Source: Maratus speciosus (taxonomy: Eukaryota > Arthropoda > Arachnida > Araneae > Salticidae). Taken from it: a stretch of DNA of 64,000 nucleotides. Positions 12,030-23,391 of the stretch are shown piece after piece (position 1 is the first letter of the stretch; each line of letters starts with the position of its first letter). The position numbers and the translations under genes are program-made. The stretch is from NCBI GenBank assembly GCA_963932465.1, contig OZ010793.1, forward strand, positions 256,195,333 through 256,259,332, given 5' to 3'. Below the pieces are notes generated by a model. The model worked only from the letters and a program-made list of their open reading frames with translations. It was not told the origin of the DNA and did no database searches.

Positions 12030-13160
12030 ATCAATACAAAAACCCTTAACGGGTTAAAAGTTTGTGACGCAGCACTTTATCTTATGCTCTAAGAATTTTA
12101 AATATGGAACTTAAAAATAATGATATCAAATTTTGAGTGACGCTATGTTATTAATTATAATCTCTCAATATATTATTTATTTCATCTTTTTATTTTTTTA
12201 TAATCGCATGTGCAAAAATTATGTTCAATTAAAAAAAATGTATAAAAGTTTATTCATTGATGCTTTAACATTTACACCTCTCATAAATTCCAAGTATGAG
12301 TTTTAAAAGATATGATATCAAAATTTTAGTGACGCTTTGATTTGGCTTTAAACGATTTGTTTTAAAATTAAATTTAAATTATTTTTGTTTTGGCTAAGAT
12401 ATATATGCACACATCTAAATAATAGTTTTAATTTTCCAATATACTTTAAATATGTCACTTTCACTGAATTTATATAATGCATTTAAATGTATTTATTTGA
12501 ATAAATTATTTATCCTTTGTCCAATGCTATTAAAAATTTAAAATAAGATTTGCGTAAATAATTTTTTTGCCTCATAGTATCCATTTGAATACATTTCACT
12601 TAGTTTGGATACAATGACGCAAAAAAATTATTTACGCAAATCTTATTTTAAATTTTTAATAGCATTGGACAAAGGATAAATAATTTATTCAAATAAATAC
12701 ATTTAAATGCATTATATAAATTCAGTGAAAGTGACATATTTAAAGTATATTGGAAAATTAAAACTATTATTTAGATGTGTGCATATATATCTTAGCCAAA
12801 ACAAAAATAATTTAAATTTAATTTTAAAACAAATCGTTTAAAGCCAAATCAAAGCGTCACTAAAATTTTGATATCATATCTTTTAAAACTCATACTTGGA
12901 ATTTATGAGAGGTGTAAATGTTAAAGCATCAATGAATAAACTTTTATACATTTTTTTTAAATTGAACATAATTTTTGCACATGCGATTATAAAAAAATAA
13001 AAAGATGAAATAAATAATATATTGAGAGATTATAATTAATAACATAGCGTCACTCAAAATTTGATATCATTATTTTTAAGTTCCATATTTAAAATTCTTA
13101 GAGCATAAGATAAAGTGCTGCGTCACAAACTTTTAACCCGTTAAGGGTTTTTGTATTGAT
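12030..13160. repeat. 1.13-kb near-perfect palindrome
   Basis: Arms 12030-12583 and 12606-13160 are inverted copies around a 22-base spacer (12584-12605). Reading both arms I find them essentially identical, apart from one single-base indel (AATTAAAAAAAATG against its complement near 12953) and two mismatches close to the centre. Each arm contains two diverged copies of the phrase GATATCAAAATTTT(G)AGTGACGCT (12124 and 12312) plus GTGACGCAGC near the outer end. The outer ends read CAATACAAAAACCCTTAACG. No open frame and no clear target-site duplication. It may be a fold-back element or an inverted duplication. Confidence 0.9.
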
Positions 13161-13799
13161 ATCATTACTTTTTTGAGGTTATTGAAAAATATAAATAAAA
13201 CAATAAACACAGACAAAAAAATTAAAGACCAATACAAAGAATTCATAGTCAGGATTACAATTCACCTTCAATCTCTCCCCCCTCCCTCCCCGCAAAAAGG
13301 GATGATCATACTTAATTTTAAAGAGCACCGTGCAATGAGATTTTTATAAGAACTCTTTGGTAAGATATGGAAGTAATGTACAACATGCATGTTTAGAGGG
13401 TATTTCTGTTGGTTTGTTTCAGAGATATAAAAAGCTATGTTGAATTTTACTATATAAAAAAATTACTTTGTTAAGAAAAATAGCAAGAAATATTACTCTT
13501 TAAATCTATATATATATATATATATATATATAACAATCATCGATCACTTATAAAAGTAATTACATACATTTATATTAAATCCAAAACTACAAATTTCTGC
13601 TTCTCCCCTTTCTCATTCCTAGTGCAAAAAAATTCTTTAATTTTATATAAAATAATCTTTCACCATCCCTATTTAAAATTCTTTATTAACAATAATAAAT
13701 CATATAAAATAATCCCCTGAGCTCCGAAGATTCCACTTCTGCTTTTGCACCCACCTCTCCAGCTTACCTAAATAATAAATTCTTTCAAAAATTAGCTTG

Positions 13800-13832
<33 letters not shown>

Positions 13833-13889
13833 CAACATTTGTTGCTCACTGACATTTAAATAAATAAATAAGCACTAACTTCCCTAATA
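13161..13889. repeat. low-complexity stretch: (TA)n, C/T-rich repeat, poly-A
   Basis: Holds a (TA)n run at 13507-13532, a pyrimidine-rich block at 13560-13760 that is a reverse-oriented relative of the 9-kb G-rich repeat, and a poly-A tract at 13801-13828. No gene. Confidence 0.6.
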
Positions 13890-13891
13890 TA

Positions 13892-14959
13892 CAGTCATGA
13901 AAAAAAAAAAAAGTAAACACCCCCTACTAACTCCTCAACAAATTACCGTAGAAGAAAGTTACTGGTACCGAACGATTGGAAATAAAGTCTACTTTTAAAG
14001 GATGTATATAAAATTTGCTTAAGGGGTCATCTACATATTAAAACGAACCATAACTTTGTTTTTTTCAATAGCAGTACACAATTCTTACAGCATAAATGAA
14101 TTCTGCACGATTTAATTAGCCTAAAAACAAATTTTTATGCAAATCGTACTATAAGTTCCCGAGAAATTAATTGTTTTAAAACAAGCTTATTTTAAGGGCT
14201 GTATCCAAATTGAAGTTCGGTACTCGATTGTTAACCGAGAGCCCCCTTCTTGATCAAGGCACCTTAAGCGTCACTCAAGCAGTCAATGAAGTCTGCTAGA
14301 TTACAGGACAGCGTAAGACATTTCAAAATATCTAGTCACTTCTATCATAGACGGCCCCTTAAACCATCATTTTGCCGTTTTTTAAGCATAATTTAAAAAC
14401 TATTTGGAAGAAAAATGTGAAATTTTGGATTTCTATAAAGCAGGACTTAATAAATCTAAATCCATCAAAAAAATTTTAGGTTACAATTCATAATTTTTTC
14501 GAATATTAATTTCATAATTCATATCACAAAATTATAAAAATTGCAAATTCAACGTATTTATGTTTGGGTATGTTAGTATTACTGCTACACAAAAAAATTA
14601 GCACATTAGGCGCATAATTTCAGGAGATATGAATAAAAATATGAAAATGTAATTTAACATTAGAAGCACTAAATTTTGAATGTTTATAATTCAAAAACTT
14701 ATCATTCAAATGACTTGAAATTCGGTGTCTAGGCATAGTTTGAACCGAAGATTTGAAATATCTCGTTAAAATTGGGTATTGTCATTGAAAAAAATGAAGT
14801 TTGGAATTGTTTTAATATGTAGATGCCCCCCTAAGCTAATTTTATATACATCATCTAAAAGTAGACTTTATTTCCAATCGTTCGATACCAGTAACTTTCT
14901 TCTACGATAATTTGTTGAGGAGTTAGTAGAAGGTGTTTACTTTTTTTTTTCCACGACTG
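13892..14959. mobile_element. Tc1/mariner-type element with about 140-bp terminal repeats
   Basis: Begins CAGTCATGAAAAAAA...AGTAAACACC and ends GGTGTTTACTTTTT...CCACGACTG, flanked by TA (13890-13891, 14960-14961). The inverted repeats run through CAACAAATTACCGTAGAAG, TACCGAACGATTGG and AAGTCTACTTTTAAA to an AGGGG block, about 140 bases. The 1068-bp body has no transposase frame, so it is non-autonomous or decayed. It is inserted into a Tigger fragment whose sequence resumes directly at 14960. Confidence 0.9.
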
Positions 14960-15395
14960 TACATTTAAAACCTCACTAACAACAGGTATAATCACCCATA
15001 ATCTTGATAATTTTTATGACATATCCGAGTAACCATAATTCGTCTATCTCTCTCTACTACAGTAAAAGCATACACGAAGCGAGAGACAAAGAATGTTAGG
15101 AGGCAGAATCAAAGAAGAATTGCTTTTTTGCTAATTTAGCAGGTCTTCTTCACTGTTTCTGATTAGTAATTTTTGCCTTAATTAATCTATTATTAAATAA
15201 AGTAAATAATACTAGTCGGAAACAGTGTTTTTTATCTGAATAAAAAGTCTGCTAAATTGACAACACTCGAGAAGAGAGAAGGAATTCACTTCTTGATCAA
15301 TGAATTTGCGTCTTAAGCGTGATTTTTTCTTCAAAAATCCAAAAATGTATTGTGTATTAAGCGGGATCGTGTAATAACCATTCGCGTATTTTAGT
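14960..15395 (-). mobile_element. Tigger fragment related to the element at 57596-61362
   Basis: On the minus strand it matches the Tigger copy at 57690-59570: shared phrases include GATCCCGCTTAA, TCACGCTTAAGACGC, CTCGAGTG, and the block ATAGACGAATTC/ACGAAGCGAGA. It lacks the 1.4-kb hAT found in that copy, so it is the empty site for that insertion (around 15355-15362). The right end is lost and is followed by another Tc1-type end. Confidence 0.75.
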
Positions 15396-15400
15396 TAGTA

Positions 15401-15442
15401 GAGTAGGAGTTAGTAGAGGGTGTTTACTTTTTTCCACGACTG
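15401..15442. repeat. truncated terminal repeat of the Tc1-type element
   Basis: GAGGGTGTTTACTTTTTTCC then CACGACTG followed by TA matches the right end of the element ending at 14959. Only this end survives. Confidence 0.7.
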
Positions 15443-15444
15443 TA

Positions 15445-15640
15445 CATTTCACCTCTTCTCCCTCCCCCTACTCCCCAACATTAAAAAAATTTAAATCTTT
15501 ATTTTTATACAGAAAATTCTTCTATATAAATTATCCTCCTATTCCTCAAAATTACCACTTTCCCATTCCTCCAGCCTAGAGATTTCAATCTTTAAAGCTT
15601 TTTAGAAAATCTGATCTGCAAAGTCTGTTGCTTAATAATA
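15445..15640. repeat. reverse-oriented copy of the G-rich repeat
   Basis: The C-rich and T-rich text (CACCTCTTCTCCCTCCCCCT, then CCTATTCCTCAAAATTACC) is the complement of the GGGGAGxGGxAAATTT pattern seen near 9100-9300 and 53200-53300. Confidence 0.4.
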
Positions 15641-15741
15641 AAATATATAACCATGTACACTTTTAATTATTTTTCACACAATCAATTGATGTCATGATAA
15701 TAGTTGTTCTGAGCGAATATTGTGTTGGCTGGGCTGTCGTA

Positions 15742-15810
15742 CAGATAGCTCAATTGGAAGAGTACTGGCAATTAAAGCCAAGGGTTATTAAAGTTCACTG
15801 TAATTCAAGA
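15742..15810 (+). tRNA. tRNA-like sequence, probably a pseudogene or SINE head
   Basis: ATAGCTCAATTGGAAGAG is a good D-arm/A-box. It is followed by an anticodon arm TGGC-AATTAAA-GCCA, which would give anticodon TTA. The T-arm region (AAGTTCACTGTAATTC) lacks the GGTTCGAxTCC B-box. Acceptor-stem pairing is poor. I take it as a decayed tRNA-derived sequence, not a functional tRNA. Confidence 0.35.
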
Positions 15811-15815
15811 TGTTT

Positions 15816-18460
15816 AACCCCTTCGCGACAAGAGCCCTTTCGTTAATTTTTAACCTTTTACTACAGGTTTTTAAAAACAGAAAATTTTCTGTAATTGAAT
15901 CACAGAAATGCTCCCATTAAAGAAGGTAAACTTTACAATTAAAAATAAGTGGTGAGAATAATGAAGGATTCTGAACACCTTAAGATGCTTTTTTGCTATT
16001 ATAACCTTTAGGATTTGCAATATAAAAAAATCTTAATCACTTCTGAGGTAAATAAAGACAGTGGAAAAAAATCAAGATGGCAATGTTTTGATTGGCAAAT
16101 TCTAAGCTGAGTAATTTGTGCTACAGAATGAAAAAATTATATAGTTGTAATAATATCCTCTTACAGATACTAAATCTTTAAGGTTTTTGATGTGTGAACT
16201 ACATATGAATACAGTAGAAGATCATTATAATGCACACCTTGGTATGAGAAGTTGTGCGTATTATAGAATTTTGCATCATATAGATCATATTTCATACATC
16301 ATTAAATTTACTTCGTATACATGCTTTAAATTACATTCCTTATCCTTGGAACCAGAAAATGTGCAAATTATAAAATTTTACATAATAGGTATAGATCACA
16401 CATTATTAAATTACCTTAAAGATATTACCTTGAAATATAACATCCAAATATGCCTGGGTAAAATCATTATAAATAGTGGTAACTCATGACTGACAGTTTT
16501 GGGAACACTAAATGGCCATTTACGGGTGGCCAATTTATTCTTTTTCACTATTTTTAATAATGAAATCTTTGCCTTATTTTTAGCAGAATTTTCTTCCATT
16601 AAATAAAGCAAAATTTAAAAAAAAAAAAAAAACTTTTGGAAAGCATGCATTTTAGTGCTGCAAGAAAAACCTGTCATGAGCTGCTCTGATTATAACACTC
16701 ATTTACAAAAAAATTTTAATATAATAACAATGTTTTCATTACTCCAAAATAATGTGTTAAAGGTGATAATGTATCATATTTAGTGTTCCAAGAAATAGCA
16801 ATATTTGTAAAATACATGTGCTTCTTAACTGCAAAATTCATTGTTTTTATCTGAGAAATACATTACATCTTCTGCATTAAAATTTTTTAGTGGCAGGTTT
16901 TTGTGATTGAACAAGGACTGCTTGCAGACGTGCTTTTAAGGATTTTACTATATAAAATTATGGCTCTTAAACTACTATTAATCCAATACAGTAATAGGGA
17001 TAAAAAAAATCATTAAATAGTTCATTTAAAAAAAATTATTTTATTTTCATCAGATATACCGATTATTACTACCATATGTTATATGTAACATATTTATTAG
17101 AAAAGTTACAACTATTTTGATGAAGTCTTGGATTCCCCCCCCCCCCCCCTGACATACTGTCAAATTTCGCGAGGGTTTTTTTTCTTGTGATGTTCCTCCC
17201 CGACCAAGAATGGAGCTGGTTTTTTACAATCAACTGATTAATTTTGTTTTTCTTTTATTGCTACTTTTTTATGTTACTGTGGTGATCTTTCAAATGCTAT
17301 TGCACAACGAGGCGATAAGTGCGCTACTCTGTAAGTGGCACGGCAACCCTCCAGTGTACAGGAGGAATTGATAAAAAGAGTTTTTGTAGTCAGAATATGC
17401 GGAATGTTAAAGAATAGTGAATGGTTTAATGAAAGCAGAATAAAAACTTAATATTTAATTTAAGATGTGAGTCAGATTAATATATTAATTGAAATGGTTA
17501 CTGAGTAATCACTTTATTAGTTTATACAAAGTCTAATTATCATGACAGCTACAATGCAGCTGCTAATGAAATTTTGTGAAACCAATCTTTTCTAAATAGT
17601 AACATGTTCTGAATTGTTCTTATTTACAATAATACTTCATTACCACAAATACCATATAAGGGAGCTGGCTACTTTTATATTTTTTTAAAGTAAATTATTT
17701 AAAGCTTTCTTTTAAGTATATTAACTTTAAAATTAAACAAAAACAAGTATCTTACTTTTGCAAAAAAGCTGGTTTATCTTATTTATCTATAAACTTTAAT
17801 TACTAAATAAGGAAAAGTATCATGATGAAAATTTTTACTTTTAGGAGCTCAAAACAACCAGTCAGGATAAAATGGTTCATTTTGAGCTAATCGTGATAAT
17901 TTAAGTACATAAAGTAGAATTTACTATCAGTCAAAAATATGTCCAAGACTGAAGGTCTTGCACCCTGAAATCAATTAGCCTAAAAGAAATGCTTCAGGGT
18001 TTTTTTTTTTTCTGTTTTTCTTTTGTTACAGAGATAAACGGCAATAAGAATTTTTTTTTTCCCCTTTAGGTTAAATTTTACAAAAATAAAATACTACGAT
18101 GCTTTAATTTTTGAAGCTGAAAAGAGTTATATAAAAAAAATAAATAAACGAAAGATACCCATATTTCAAAAAAGATGTCAATTTTCGTTTATAATATTAT
18201 TAGAAACGATTCGCAAATGAATCATTTTATAAACGGGATTGGAAATCTTAATTTTGATTTCGTCATACCTTTTATTTAAATTGTGCGTTCTTTAAAAATG
18301 AAAGATTTTGTTTAATTTCTTTAAAAGAAAACTCAAAACACAAAATTAAATTAGTAATCTATCTGTGTTACACTCACATATCACAAAAAATACCTATGAC
18401 ACACATGAACGTTATTTTGTAAGGAAAACAGTTATAAGTATTGTTGAAAATAAAAACAAT
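15816..18460. other. AT-rich stretch, no gene recognised
   Basis: TTTAACCCCTTCGCGAC at 15813 resembles a piggyBac-type end but has no partner. CAGTAGAAGATCATTATAAT at 16211 resembles a Tigger end, also without a partner. Poly-A at 16617-16632 and a C-run at 17136-17149. An open frame at 16187-16489 has no recognisable protein features. Confidence 0.45.
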
Positions 18461-18532
18461 TCAGAACATTATACTAATTAGAAAGGATCGGTTGCAAAGA
18501 ATGCTGTCTGGATAATTAGAAATTGTACTCAC

Positions 18533-18649
18533 TTTCTCCCCTTGGAATACCATTTCAAGATCTTTGATATTTCTTATTTCTTCAGTCAACTTCGCGTATC
18601 GCGTAGTGATACATGGCGAAGTCTTATGGCGAACGCGATGAATTTTCAT
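18533..18649 (-). CDS. candidate first coding exon, unknown protein
   Basis: On the minus strand an ATG at 18649-18647 opens 39 codons, MKIHRVRHKTSPCITT..., ending KDLEMVFQGEK directly before a strong donor AAA|GTGAGTA at 18532. The stretch is richer in CpG than anything around it, as 5' exons often are, and the reading is charged and well mixed in residues. The frame is also open upstream to about 18769 but that part is AT-rich. I did not find the acceptor of a second exon further left. The opposite strand is open over the same bases (MEYHFKIFDISYFF...) but has no matching splice site. Function unknown. Confidence 0.35.
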
Positions 18650-18769
18650 TTCGATACGAGAATTTTGGATGAATATCGAATTTCGATACGAGAATTTTTT
18701 TTTAAATGTGAAATATTTTCTCCTTAAAAAATGTTTACTTACTATGAATAACAATGAAATAAAATACAT

Positions 18770-19870
18770 ATAATTACAAAATACTGCTCCATTTTAAAAA
18801 ATCAGTCTAAGTATTTTAAAGCACACAATAAACTGTTTTTGTAGTTTAAAAAAAGATTTATTGTCAATATTCAGATTTTTAACTGTGACCTAAACCGCGC
18901 AAAACCGATGTGCAACGTTCTGTCTGCTAGCCCATAGAATAACATGTAATCCGCGATCCTAAGAAGTCCAATTTTTCATGCGGATTACATAAAAATTAAG
19001 AGTTTTCCTAGATACTAGGTTAGTCTTATCCACTTCGTCAAAAACAGATTCATTTTATATATTAATGTTTTTAAAAAAAATCTAGACCGTTTCGGAGAAA
19101 AAAAAAAGACAAACTTACACCATCGAAATTGCTTTCAAAATGGGTTTACAGATCTGAAAATATACTGCACGTAGAATTGTAAAAAATTCAGAATAGGATT
19201 AGACTGCAGATATAAGACTGTTTAAAAAAAATCAGAACAATAGGACCTATATTTGATGAGTTATTAACAGGCGGCTTTTCGCAATTTCTTTGATGTCGAG
19301 TTAGCTGTATATATGAGTTCTGCCATCTACGAATTCTACGATACGATACGATTTTAGGCTTAAGGCTGCGTCACTCGGAATACTACCGTATTCCATGATA
19401 CCTATTTGCTACACCTCATATTTATATCATTTACTTTTGAGTACTCACATGTTTGAAAATTAGCATTTTATGCTTGTTGCTTAAGTTTTGCACACCAGTG
19501 TATTAAAATGCATAATCTAAATCACTATTTATAGTGGTTTTGCGGAATATTTAAAACTCTGCTCAAATCATTTCTTTAAAATGTTGTTTTTCGAATTTTA
19601 AAGAATTAGAAAACTTACAAATATAAATATAGAATTTTTTCTAACCAACATTTCATTCCATTTAAAAAAAAATTAGCCTATTTAAAAATATTTTTATTTT
19701 GTAGAATGAATAATACTTTTAAAACATGATGTATCTAAAACTCAAATTATATTACTGCTAACTGATGTATGAAATCATAATTTTTTTTTTTTTAAATGAT
19801 ACTTAAAAGTCAGCACATAACGAGTTAATGATGAGGTGTATTTTTATATAATCATATATATTTAAAAAGC
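18770..19870. other. AT-rich stretch with one small hairpin
   Basis: ATGTAATCCGC (18944-18954) and GCGGATTACAT (18980-18990) form an 11-bp perfect stem with a 25-base loop. Around it lies a CpG-containing block (ACCGCGCAAAACCGATG). If 18649-18533 is a first exon, this would be upstream of it; that is conjecture. Nothing else seen. Confidence 0.4.
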
Positions 19871-19874
19871 AAGC

Positions 19875-20505
19875 AATTTTGGTTGTCCAGACAATCTCAA
19901 AAACAGCTAAAACTATTTTCACGAAACTTACATCTTATATTAAATCAAACACTGTAAAACAATCTAGTTAGGTCCTGAATTCAAGAAAATTGGTTTTGTC
20001 AGGTTAAAATAAACTCGGAACTGAAAATGCTGCTTGTTTTAAATTGAAAAATGCTCAAACAATTTTCACAAAATGTGTGTGCCTAATTCAAGCACAAGAA
20101 AACGATCTCCCTAGGTCCCAAATTTAATAAAATTAGCTTTGATAGAAAATAAACAAACTGAATATTCAAAATACTTAAAAAAAGTTCCGACAATTTTCAT
20201 GAAATAGAGCTTCTACTTTGAAAAAAAAAAAAAAAAGCATCTAACTTCAGGAAAATTCATTAAAATTGTTAACCTTCCATAATTAGAGTTCTTACTTTTG
20301 GCCATTGATCAGTAACACAATTACGGATAATCTCAAAGAAGGTACCAATACTTTTAAGGTGACTTGCTTCCTGTATTAATGCAAGCATGAGATAACAATC
20401 TAGCCAGGTCCTGAATTCAAGAAAATCCATTATAGGTTAAAACAAGCACATTACTAAAAATGCTGATATAAATTGAAAATGTTTCCAGTGATTTCCTTAA
20501 AATAT
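19875..20505. repeat. degenerate tandem repeat, unit roughly 140 bases
   Basis: The phrase CAATCTAGTTAGGTCCTGAA with TTCAAGAAAAT recurs at 19959, in degraded form near 20100 (CCCTAGGTCCCAAATTT) and at 20397. AATTGAAAATG with TTTTCACxAAA recurs between them. The Tigger element at 20510 is inserted at its right side. Confidence 0.6.
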
Positions 20506-20509
20506 ACTA

Positions 20510-22035
20510 CAGTCGAACCTCTATTTAACAAAGTCGCTAAATCCCAGAAAAAAGTTCGTTATATGAAAAATTCGTTAAATAGAGATTCACCTTTTAAAAT
20601 ACTTTAAACTACATAAAACAGATTTTAAATTCATAAACACTAAATATTTTTACTAAAAGTAATTAATCACATTTTTTTAAATAAATTATATCGATTTGTT
20701 TTATTTATTTTACCCACCAATATCCATCATCAATTCATTTTTCCTATGTGTGTAAATCCTTGAAATCTGCAAGGAAAACAAAACATTGTCCAGGAATACA
20801 CTGCATTTTCTGTTTAAAGTAAATAGTTTTACATTAAAATTAATGAATTTTAATGACATTATCGTATTTATTATTATTATAACAAATAATTTTAACCATA
20901 CATATGCGTCCTTAAATTTAATTTCTGAAAAATTTTGTTAATTTTGCCTGAGTTTTTTCTTTTAAAAAGTGCTTTCTCTCATAATACGTCTCGCATCTTT
21001 GCAATGCACCAAAAACCCCTTCATGCGTATTTTCTTCTAACTATACTCCGCGTCGGATTGTTTCAAATGATTTTAGCATTTCATCACACGAAGTTTTGTT
21101 AATTCCTGCATCATGATCATTTCCATCATCATCATATTCGTCTTCATCGCAATTCATTGCTGTATTGTTTTTATTTTCCACACGAAATATCCAAATCGGA
21201 TAGTGTTTCCGAGGTCTCAATTTCAGAATTAAGTGAAATACAATCATCAAACAGCACATCATGGTTAATTTCTTCTTTTTTTTCTCATCTGTATCTACAT
21301 TTTTAAAAGTTACTCCAAGGGATGATCGTCTTCATCCTCTGTACTTACCGAATTGTCTCTGGTGACAAAGAAGGCGCCTGGTAAAACCAGTTCAAGGCCA
21401 TTGAACATCATAAAATGTGTTTAAAGAAAGAATAAGTTTGAAATGTCTAGAAATATTTTGAGAAATCCTTCTATATATGAAAAAAAGTAACGCTTTGGAA
21501 ATGGACCAATGGAATTCTGCGTAGATATCGTTAAACACATCTGATTGGCCAGAGCTTTCTGGACCTGGCTCTGTCGTCAAGCGACGCAAAGTTTATCATT
21601 AATTTGGCAATATGCTGCCAAATTTGGTGACCAAAATTAGTTGCCAAAAGTGATGCCAACTTGGCGCAATTTCCAGTATTTTGCCAAATGTCCATAGACT
21701 CCTACTGAAATACAATAGGCTTTGTTTGCTTGCAGAAAATCAACAAACTGAGATATTTCAGTGCAACAAAAACTAATATTAGCTTATGAATAGAGCTTAA
21801 TTGAACTATTTACATTAATTTTAAGCACAAACAATAATCTGGGTTTGGCTATTATGCGGTGAGCATAGCGAGCAGGGGGACGGAGCCCCCCTAGAGGGGA
21901 GAAAAAAAAATTTAGATCACAAGAAAAAATTCTTTAAATAGAGAATGCGTTTCGCTACTTGGAGGTTATTTTACGAAGAAATTCACAAAATGTTTTTGGT
22001 TCTAAGGAAAAGTTTGCAAAATAGAGGTCCAACTG
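20510..22035 (-). mobile_element. Tigger/pogo transposon, decayed
   Basis: Ends CAGTCGAACCTCTATTTAAC and (reverse of right) CAGTTGGACCTCTATTTTGC, with TA at 20508-20509 and 22036-22037. These are classic Tigger termini. A transposase C-terminus remnant is on the minus strand (20918-21262). A GCAGGGGGACGGAGCCCCCC hairpin-like phrase lies at 21873-21892, and TTTGGCAATATGCTGCC/TGCCAAA phrases recur at 21604-21700, suggesting a further insertion inside. Confidence 0.8.
20918..21262 (-). pseudogene. Tigger/pogo transposase C-terminal remnant
   Basis: The minus frame reads an acidic tract (NCDEDEYDDDGNDHDAG), then LKSFETIRRGV, an in-frame stop at 21041-21043, and LEENTHEGVFGALQRCETYY...KTQAKLTKFFRN before a TAA at 20918-20920. 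The final 'KTQAKLTKFF' corresponds to the 'QTKLTDFF'-type tail of Tigger transposases, which join CENP-B-like DNA-binding domains to a DDE domain. The DNA-binding and catalytic parts are not found in the element, so only the tail survives. It is dead. Confidence 0.7.
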
Positions 22036-22037
22036 TA

Positions 22038-22312
22038 AAGTATGAGAAAACCTTTTAACTACGTCTCAACTTTGGAAAAAATTTGTTGTACTTCATTATC
22101 TGTGCTAGGCAAATACACCGCATCAGCAATGGCATCAATAGTACTATTAATTACAGTAACCTTTATTTTTTTCCTTACATTATAACTGCAAATTTAATAT
22201 TTTATACATGTCAGATTAAAGGCAATTTCAGAAGTATTTATATATATAATATGATATAGTATAGATATTGTATTAATGGGTATAGTATGAATCTGGGTAT
22301 GCTGATTTAAAT

Positions 22313-22349
<37 letters not shown>

Positions 22350-22550
22350 TGTTGATTAAAACCACACAATTATATATTTTTATTTCTTTCATCAATAATG
22401 TTTAACTATATTCTATATCAAAATAATTTTGAAAGGAGTACATTTTATTTAAATCAAAGAAAACAGTGTGTGAATAAAGGTGTATGTTCTCAATACAGTC
22501 TAAGAATGTTCTTTCATTTTCAACAGCAATTTTTTGCTTGCTTTTCTTTG
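22038..22550. other. AT-rich stretch with poly-T tract
   Basis: T-run at 22317-22347. It also contains an open plus frame from 22398 that is AT-rich and unconvincing before the acceptor at 22552-22553. Confidence 0.5.
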
Positions 22551-22553
22551 CAG

Positions 22554-22613
22554 ACGCTCACTAGAGAGATAAGGGAATTTATTGAATGGGATAACAGTGG
22601 TCTCCCAGAATAA
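22554..22613 (+). CDS. candidate terminal coding exon, unknown protein
   Basis: A strong pyrimidine tract and acceptor (TTGCTTGCTTTTCTTTGCAG, AG at 22552-22553) is followed by 19 codons, TLTREIREFIEWDNSGLPE, and TAA at 22611-22613. The AATAAA hexamer at 22609-22614 overlaps the stop codon. No donor partner is identified upstream on the plus strand. Family not recognised; chance is possible. Confidence 0.25.
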   Translation, partial: TLTREIREFIEWDNSGLPE

Positions 22614-23383
22614 ATACATAACAAAGAAGAATTTCCTTCTTTTGACCCCTGACCAATAGGTATTAGTTACAGACCTGTTTTTCAAGCTTACTTGAAGCAA
22701 AGTACTTGAATCAACTTTTTCAAAAATTTCATTTATGCATCGTTTTTCATCAGACCTTGCACCTATGTATTACTGTATTTTAAAGACTGAGTAGATATCA
22801 CGTGAAGCTGAAGTGTATTAAAATCGGAACTCATAATAGCTGCCTCCAGTGAAAGGTAGTGAGGAAGTGCCAAAAAGCAGTTCGATATTGCACAAATTCA
22901 ATTCAGGTAATACGCTGATGAAAGCAGTTCACAGCTGTATATCCGTAGAATGGAAAAATGTTCATTTAGGTTAAAACAATAGGTATGTGGCAGTTTCTGC
23001 AAATTTATCAGTATTATGCAAATTTTTTTTTGTTACTCTGATGTATTGCCATTTGTTAGCTAAGAAGCTTTGATTAACATTGGGTGTAAGGACAGTGGAT
23101 AATTAGTTTGTCATAGGGATACAGTGTCTTCAATAACCAGCACTTTCCTGCGTTGTAAAGAGCAGTTTGACAAAGTTATATTCCTTTGGCATTTGCATGC
23201 CAATTCACTTCTTCTGAAACTTTTTGGATCATCATAAATGATTATGCAAAATTATTTTGACTCTATCAATTCTATGGTTGAGAGGATATGGAGTCTTTTG
23301 TTAAGAACATCTTCAGAATTTGGAAAAAACAAAACAAAAAACATTAGACCATTCCATAATGCATCCGTTCGAATTTATGTTTG
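22614..23383. other. no gene recognised
   Basis: Mixed sequence without element ends or exons. It includes the intact flank of the hAT insertion (TSD at 23384). Confidence 0.45.
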
Positions 23384-23391
23384 GTGTGAAC

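Noticed and set aside
13507..13532. Possible CRISPR or regulatory array among the many short repeats
   Set aside because: Repeats here are microsatellites, homopolymers or degenerate tandem arrays without unique spacers; the genome is eukaryotic.
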